From assembly GCF_035987325.1 (NCBI RefSeq), contig NZ_CP108488.1:1488001-1552000 (forward strand): a stretch of 64,000 bases of DNA, in the 5' to 3' direction. Position 1 is the stretch's first letter. The number at the start of each line of letters is the position of its first letter. Below, one piece after another: positions 59,718-64,000 of this stretch. The notes under the pieces were generated by a model. It did no database searches, was not told where the DNA came from, and saw nothing but the letters and a program-made list of their open reading frames with translations. Origin of the DNA: Streptomyces sp. NBC_01244 (GTDB lineage: Bacteria > Actinomycetota > Actinomycetes > Streptomycetales > Streptomycetaceae). The position numbers and the translations under genes were made by a program.

Positions 59718-60124
59718 GCCGTCGGGTTGGCGGGCGAGGACCAGCTCGACCGCGGGATGCGTTTCGGCCAGGTCCCCGTACCCTCCGGCCGTACCCTCCG
59801 GCCGCACCCTCCGGCCGTCCACACGCGCACGCGGAACTCCTGCAGCGTCAGCGCCGCGGACTCGCCCTCGAAGTGCACCCTGGCGCACCGCCCGCAGCAC
59901 CAGCCCCGGATCCAGAGCCGCTCGGCGGCGGTGAGGCCCGCCTCCATCCGCCTGCGGTACGCCCGCCCGTCTCCCGAGACCCTGACGAAGAGGACGACGG
60001 CGGTCAGCAGCGCGATCGCCGAGATCACGCCGAGGAAGAAGAGCCCCGCCTCCGGGCCGGAGGCCTCCGGGCTCGATGCCCGCCATGGTTCCCCCCGAGG
60101 CTGCGTCGTGATCGAAGTCCGCAC
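59711..60124 (-). pseudogene. degraded copy of zinc-ribbon membrane protein
   Basis: A short copy of the neighbouring 60183-60845 gene. It keeps one membrane helix (GLFFLGVISAIALLTAVVLF) and the C-terminal ribbon (RGWCCGRCARVHFEGESAAL, TLQEFRVRVWTAGG) but has no N-terminal CPRCG domain. At the C-terminus a 13-bp unit repeated three times moves the frame: with one copy, translation would continue GGYGDLAETHPAV, matching GGYGDLAVRHPAV in the intact paralog. At the 5' end the natural ATG (60086, with upstream bases alike in both copies) is also in a different frame from the good reading. Two shifts in one gene argue for a pseudogene. Confidence 0.7.
59777..59815. repeat. three 13-bp tandem repeats causing a frameshift
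   Basis: CGTACCCTCCGGC repeats at 59777-59789 and 59790-59802, then CGCACCCTCCGGC at 59803-59815. The two extra copies add 26 bases (2 mod 3). Slippage to one or four copies would restore the paralog frame. Confidence 0.92.
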
Positions 60125-60182
60125 AGCGTAAGCAGTCGGCGCCGCCGTGCCTACGGGGTTGTCGCCACGGGCCTGCCGGGGT

Positions 60183-60845
60183 TCAGACCGCGGGGTGCCG
60201 CACCGCCAGGTCCCCGTAGCCGCCCGCCGACCAGACCCGCGTCCGGAACTCCTGCAGGGTCAAAGCCCGTTCGCCCGCGAAGTGCACCGTGCCGCAGCGG
60301 CCGCAGTACCAGCCGTCCGCCCAGACGCGGTCGGCGGCCGCCCGGCCCGGTTCGGTCCGGCGGCGCCAGGTCCGTACGGCCCGGCCCGACAGGGCGATGA
60401 GGAGGGGGCCCAGGAGCAGAGAGGCCGCCGAGATCCAGCCCAGGTAGGCCGTCGGGTCCTCGACTCCGAAGGGGAGGTCGCCGTCGCCCCCGTAGAACCG
60501 TGGGACCGTGTCGCCCTCGAACCACTTCCCCGCGATCCCACCCCAGATGAACGCGCCGATCGCCACCAGGACGAACAGGGCCCCGAAGCAGCCCATGTTC
60601 TCGTCGTTCGGCTCGTCCGGTGCGATCGCGAGGGCCTTGGCCAGCGCCGAGTTCTCCTCTCGGGTCGTCACGTTGTCGCCGTCGCCGCCCTTGCTCTCGA
60701 CGCTCAGCTTGGCCTTGGCCCGCAGGTACGCGGCGGACACGCCGAGCACCTGGTCCTCCCGGCCGCACCGGGGACAGGCCAACGAGCCCTCACCGCCCCC
60801 GCCTTGGCCCTGCGCACCCGCACCGCCGTCCGTGAACTCCGCCAT
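60183..60845 (-). CDS. two-ribbon zinc membrane protein, unknown function
   Basis: 220 residues from ATG 60845 with GGGGAG upstream. N-terminal zinc ribbon SLACPRCGREDQVLGVSAAY, a cytoplasmic stretch (KLSVESKGGDGDNVTTREEN), helix MGCFGALFVLVAIGAFIWGG, outside loop, helix LGWISAASLLLGPLLIALSG, then a second ribbon GWYCGRCGTVHFAGERALTL, QEFRTRVWSAGGYGDLA. Family not recognised. The degraded copy lies just downstream, so the pair arose by tandem duplication. Confidence 0.8.
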   Translation of the reverse strand: MAEFTDGGAGAQGQGGGGEGSLACPRCGREDQVLGVSAAYLRAKAKLSVESKGGDGDNVTTREENSALAKALAIAPDEPNDENMGCFGALFVLVAIGAFIWGGIAGKWFEGDTVPRFYGGDGDLPFGVEDPTAYLGWISAASLLLGPLLIALSGRAVRTWRRRTEPGRAAADRVWADGWYCGRCGTVHFAGERALTLQEFRTRVWSAGGYGDLAVRHPAV

Positions 60846-60924
60846 GGCTCCCCGCCCCGCGCCGCACCCCGTCCAAAGTCCGCACAGCGTAGCCAGCCGA
60901 TCCCGCAGCGGACAGGGAAACGTT

Positions 60925-62052
60925 TCAGCCGATGGGCTCGCTCCACACACCGGTCGCCAGCATGGTGTCCAGCGTCCGTGCGTACGGCGCGATGTCGAGC
61001 CCCTGCTCCGCCAGCCACGCGTCGGAGTAGTACTTGTCCAGGTAGCGCTCGCCCCCGTCGCAGAGCAGGGTCACCACGCTGCCCGTGCGGCCCTCCGCCA
61101 CCATCTCCGAGATGATCTTCAGGGCGCTCCACACGCCGGTACCGGTGGAACCGCCCGCCTTGCGGCCGATCACCCGCTCCAGCGCGCGGCACGCCGCGAC
61201 GCTCGCGGCGTCCGGGACCCGCATCATCCGGTCGATGGCCCCGGGCACGAAGCTCGGCTCCATCCGGGGCCGGCCGATGCCCTCGATGCGCGAACCGCAG
61301 TCGCTGGTCGCGTGCGGGTCGTTGCGGGTCCAGCCGTCGAAGAAACAGGAGTTCTCCGGGTCCGGGACGCAGATGCGGGTGTCGTGCTGCATGTAGTGCA
61401 CGTAGCGGGCGATCGTCGCGGAGGTGCCGCCGGTGCCGGCCGTGGCCACGATCCAGGCGGGCTCGGGGTAACGCTCCAACCGCAGCTGCTGGTACATCGA
61501 TTCGGCGATGTTGTTGTTGCCGCGCCAGTCCGTCGCCCGCTCCGCGTACGTGAACTGGTCCATGTAGTGGCCGCCGGTGCGGGCGGCGAGCTCGGCCGAC
61601 TCCTCGTACATCTTCATCGAGTCGTCGACGAAGTGGCACTCACCGCCGTGGAACTCGATGAGCCGGCACTTCTCGGGGCTCGTCGTCCGCGGCATGACGG
61701 CGATGAACGGGACGCCGATCAGCTTGGCGAAGTAGGCCTCCGAGACGGCGGTGGAACCGGACGAGGCCTCGATGACGGGGCGGCCGGGGCGGATCCAGCC
61801 GTTGCAGAGCGCGTAGAGGAACAGGGAGCGGGCGAGGCGGTGCTTGAGGGACCCCGTCGGGTGGGTGGACTCGTCCTTGAGGTAGAGGTCGATGCCCCAG
61901 GCCTCCGGGAGCGGGAAGCGCAGCAGGTGCGTGTCGGCGGATCGGTTCGCGTCCGCCTGCACCTTGCGGACGGCCTCTTTCAGCCACGCGCGGTAGTCCG
62001 CGTCGCTGCGGTCGACGTCGACGGTCGTGGCGGTCGTACCGGTGGTGCTCAT
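60925..62052 (-). CDS. PLP-dependent cysteine synthase-family enzyme (Cds1-like)
   Basis: 375 residues from ATG 62052 with GGAG. PLP fold type II: Lys in [20 protein letters not shown] (schiff-base Lys of GSLKHR), substrate loop [20 protein letters not shown], phosphate loop [20 protein letters not shown], and [20 protein letters not shown]. It resembles cysteine-synthase paralogs such as M. tuberculosis Cds1, reported as a cysteine desulfhydrase. Whether it makes or degrades cysteine cannot be read from sequence. The promoter region has CCGAGGTCC-type tandem repeats (62070-62115). Confidence 0.88.
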   Translation of the reverse strand: MSTTGTTATTVDVDRSDADYRAWLKEAVRKVQADANRSADTHLLRFPLPEAWGIDLYLKDESTHPTGSLKHRLARSLFLYALCNGWIRPGRPVIEASSGSTAVSEAYFAKLIGVPFIAVMPRTTSPEKCRLIEFHGGECHFVDDSMKMYEESAELAARTGGHYMDQFTYAERATDWRGNNNIAESMYQQLRLERYPEPAWIVATAGTGGTSATIARYVHYMQHDTRICVPDPENSCFFDGWTRNDPHATSDCGSRIEGIGRPRMEPSFVPGAIDRMMRVPDAASVAACRALERVIGRKAGGSTGTGVWSALKIISEMVAEGRTGSVVTLLCDGGERYLDKYYSDAWLAEQGLDIAPYARTLDTMLATGVWSEPIG

Positions 62053-62317
62053 GCGCCGTGCTCCTTCGTATGTCCCGATGCCCCGATGTCCCGAGGTCCC
62101 CGAGGTCCCCGAGTGCTCGGCGGGCCCGGCGCCCTCTTCGCCTTTCGCCGCCCGCTTTCGCAATGTACCCCCCTCACCTGTACAAACAGTCACTTTGGGG
62201 ATCCATACGGATCGCTTTCGATCGCGTTCGGTTGCACACAGGCCCACAGTGGGTGACCCTGGGGAGGCGTCACCGAGGGTGCAGCACCCGTAACACTGAT
62301 GTCGGGGAGTCGCAGCC

Positions 62318-62935
62318 GTGATCAGTCATTCCCGCAGGCACTGCGTCGTCGAACTGCAGGCCCTGCCCTTGCGGATCGGACAGATCCGCCGAATCGTTTC
62401 GGCGCAACTGCGCCACTGGCAGCTCGATCCGCTCATAGACCGGGCTGCGCTCGGCGTGACGGAGCTGCTCAGCAACGTCCACCGTCATGCGCAGCCGGAC
62501 AAGACGTGCACCGTCGAGATCGAGCTCCGCCTCGGCCGGCTGACCGTCTCCGTCTACGACAGCGACCCCCGCCTCCCCATGCTCCGGGATTCCCGGGCCG
62601 CGGGGGCTTCCGAGGCCGCCCGCCCGGCGGGCATCGCCGCGGTCGACGCCCTGGAGACCTCCGGACGCGGGCTCGCGCTCGTGGAGGCGCTCAGCGAGGC
62701 GTGGGGAGCCCGGCAGCAGGACGACCGCGCGGGCAAGGTGGTGTGGTTCTCGCTGCGCGCCGCCCCCGGCCCCGCCGCACCGGAAGCCCACCCGGTGCTC
62801 CTGGCCGAGAAACCGGTGCCGCACGCCGGCATGACCGTACGGGACACCGCGCCGGCCCCGCCCGTCGCCGCACCCCCCGAGCCGGTCTCCGCCCGCCTGT
62901 CGGTGTCCGCCTCGGTCGCCGCCCGGCCCGGGTAG
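62318..62935 (+). CDS. HATPase anti-sigma-factor-like regulator
   Basis: 205 residues from GTG 62318 (SD GGGGAG). GHKL ATPase: [20 protein letters not shown] with N-box, [20 protein letters not shown] with G1-type, [20 protein letters not shown] with G2. A disordered Pro/Ala-rich tail of ~65 residues follows. These proteins phosphorylate STAS anti-sigma antagonists or bind sigma factors. Streptomyces has dozens; the partner is not adjacent. Divergent from the cysteine synthase-like gene. Confidence 0.9.
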   Translation: MISHSRRHCVVELQALPLRIGQIRRIVSAQLRHWQLDPLIDRAALGVTELLSNVHRHAQPDKTCTVEIELRLGRLTVSVYDSDPRLPMLRDSRAAGASEAARPAGIAAVDALETSGRGLALVEALSEAWGARQQDDRAGKVVWFSLRAAPGPAAPEAHPVLLAEKPVPHAGMTVRDTAPAPPVAAPPEPVSARLSVSASVAARPG

Positions 62936-62975
62936 CCTCCGGCCGCCGCAGCCGCCCGGAGGGGCCGTCGAGCGC

Positions 62976-64000
62976 TCAGGCCGCCGTGCCCAGGGTCCCG
63001 AGGGGGTCGTCGAGCACCGGCTGCCATGCCAGCTCGGCGGCGCCGACCAGGCTGTTGTGGTCGAGCGTGCACGGCAGGATCGGCACGCCGCCGCTGCGCC
63101 CCCACAGGCTGCGGTCCGCGACCACCGCGCGCAGCCGTTCGGGGTCGGCGTAGAGCAGCTCGCGGTGCAGTCCGCCCAGGATGATCCGGTCCGGATTCAG
63201 GATGTTGACCAGGCCCGCGAGGCCCAGGCCGAGCCGGTCGATGAGCTCCTCGGTGGCCGCCCGCACCCCGGGATCCGCGGACTCCTCGCGCAGCAGGTCG
63301 CGGGCCTGCTGGAGCAGGGACACCTCGGGGCCCGGGATGCGCCCGGCGGCGGTGAGGAAGGCCAGCGGGTCGGCCTCCACGTCGAGGCAGCCGCGGCTGC
63401 CGCAGTGGCAGGGGCGCCCCTCCGGGTTCACGGTGAGGTGGCCGACCTCCAGGGCCAGGCCCGAACTCCCGCTGTGCAAGCGGCCGTCCAGGACAAGCGC
63501 CCCGCCGACCCCGCGGTGCCCGGTGGCCACGCACAGCAGGTGCTGCGCGCTGCGGCCGGCGCCGTGGCGGTGTTCGGCGAGCGCGGCGAGGTTCACGTCG
63601 TTGCCGGTCAGCGCCGGGCCGTCGATCCCGGCCTCCTTCACGCAGTCGGCGAAGATGGCCCGTACGGGGGAACCGGCCGGCCAGGCCAGGTGCAGCGGGT
63701 TCAGCGCCGTCCCCTCCGGCTCCGCGACCGCCGAGGGTACCGCGAGGCCGGCCCCGATGCAGCGCCGGCCGGTCTGCGCGAGCAGCGCGGCCCCGGCTTC
63801 GACGACCGCGCCGAGCACCTGCGCGGGGTCGGCGGACACGGGCACCCGTCCGGGAGCGGTGGCGACGATCCGGCCGCCGAGGCCGACCAGGGCAGCCCGG
63901 AACCCGTCCGAGTGCACCTGCGCCGCCAGGGCCACCGGGCCGTTCTCGTCCACGGAGAGCCGGTGCGAGGGGCGGCCCTGGGTTCCGCCGGCCCCGCCGG
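62976..64000 (-). CDS. ROK family regulator/kinase, 5' end outside the window
   Basis: The minus-strand frame is open past base 64000 (encoded GTQGRPSHRLSVDENGPVAL), so the N-terminus, probably an HTH domain, is cut off. Visible ROK features: AAQVHSDGFRAALVGLGGRI, TGNDVNLAALAEHRHGAGRS, CVATGHRGVGGALVLDGRLH, the zinc motif CHCGSRGCLDVEADP, and LNPDRIILGGLH. The upstream GRPS..L motif is typical of ROK transcription factors rather than glucokinases. It probably senses a sugar. Confidence 0.88.
   Translation of the reverse strand, partial: GGAGGTQGRPSHRLSVDENGPVALAAQVHSDGFRAALVGLGGRIVATAPGRVPVSADPAQVLGAVVEAGAALLAQTGRRCIGAGLAVPSAVAEPEGTALNPLHLAWPAGSPVRAIFADCVKEAGIDGPALTGNDVNLAALAEHRHGAGRSAQHLLCVATGHRGVGGALVLDGRLHSGSSGLALEVGHLTVNPEGRPCHCGSRGCLDVEADPLAFLTAAGRIPGPEVSLLQQARDLLREESADPGVRAATEELIDRLGLGLAGLVNILNPDRIILGGLHRELLYADPERLRAVVADRSLWGRSGGVPILPCTLDHNSLVGAAELAWQPVLDDPLGTLGTAA

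Overview
The window is chromosomal DNA of an actinomycete, almost certainly Streptomyces or a close relative. GC is very high and codon third positions are nearly all G/C. GTG and TTG starts are common, several genes look leaderless, and lineage-typical families occur (streptophobe membrane protein, SpoIIE/PAS/GAF phosphatase, DUF6191-like and Rv1733c-like proteins, free HATPase anti-sigma-like protein). Most of the window is ordinary core and semi-core sequence interrupted by two transposon scars.

1-1100: a decayed sulfonate/taurine-type ABC import operon. A TnpB fragment abuts the truncated substrate-binding gene, and the ATPase gene has an apparent 1-base frameshift. 1104-5983: GH15 hydrolase, DoxX with a divergent MarR regulator (two operator-like palindromes), DUF1232, AlkB-like dioxygenase, methyltransferase. 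6042-9850: secreted alpha-amylase with two starch-binding modules and MalR/Reg1-like sites, then an S4 RNA-binding protein. 9966-13511: molybdate locus (leaderless Mop/HTH protein, ModA, strong hairpin, fused ModB-ModC). 13554-24580: UvrA-like ABC protein, VOC protein, large phosphodiester-glycosidase-like exoprotein, SpoIIE phosphatase, SPFH protein, NlpC/P60 hydrolase.

24662-32504: membrane protein with a Ser/Glu-rich tail, streptophobe protein, small exoprotein, then a three-gene minus-strand cassette (double-FHA ABC transporter, small protein, Ser/Thr kinase) resembling mycobacterial Rv1747-PknF. 32708-33733: CDF cation exporter. 33794-35648: IS607-like element with only the HTH stub of the serine recombinase and a TnpB-like RuvC protein lacking a zinc ribbon. 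35668-43587: Nudix, Tm-1-like protein, a second kinase with a coupled membrane protein, GNAT-AAA+ fusion, GT39-type transferase.

43598-54899: a possible frameshifted remnant, trypsin-like protease, Nudix, Lnt, PH-like protein, VOC, FAD monooxygenase divergent from a TetR gene (three evenly spaced palindromes between them), ADP-ribosylglycohydrolase, Glu/Asp racemase, HpnB-like glycosyltransferase, Gln/Pro-rich protein, MOSC protein. 55185-64000: Rv1733c-like membrane protein, a beta-helix/CbxX AAA fusion, GNAT, SRPBCC, a pair of zinc-ribbon membrane paralogs (one disrupted by a 13-bp tandem triplication), cysteine-synthase-like enzyme, HATPase regulator, and a ROK regulator cut by the window edge.

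No rRNA, tRNA, CRISPR array or prophage was seen. The most promising unusual items are the beta-helix/AAA fusion, the kinase/FHA-transporter cassette, the orphan TnpB-like gene, and the repeat-mediated frameshift in the zinc-ribbon paralog.
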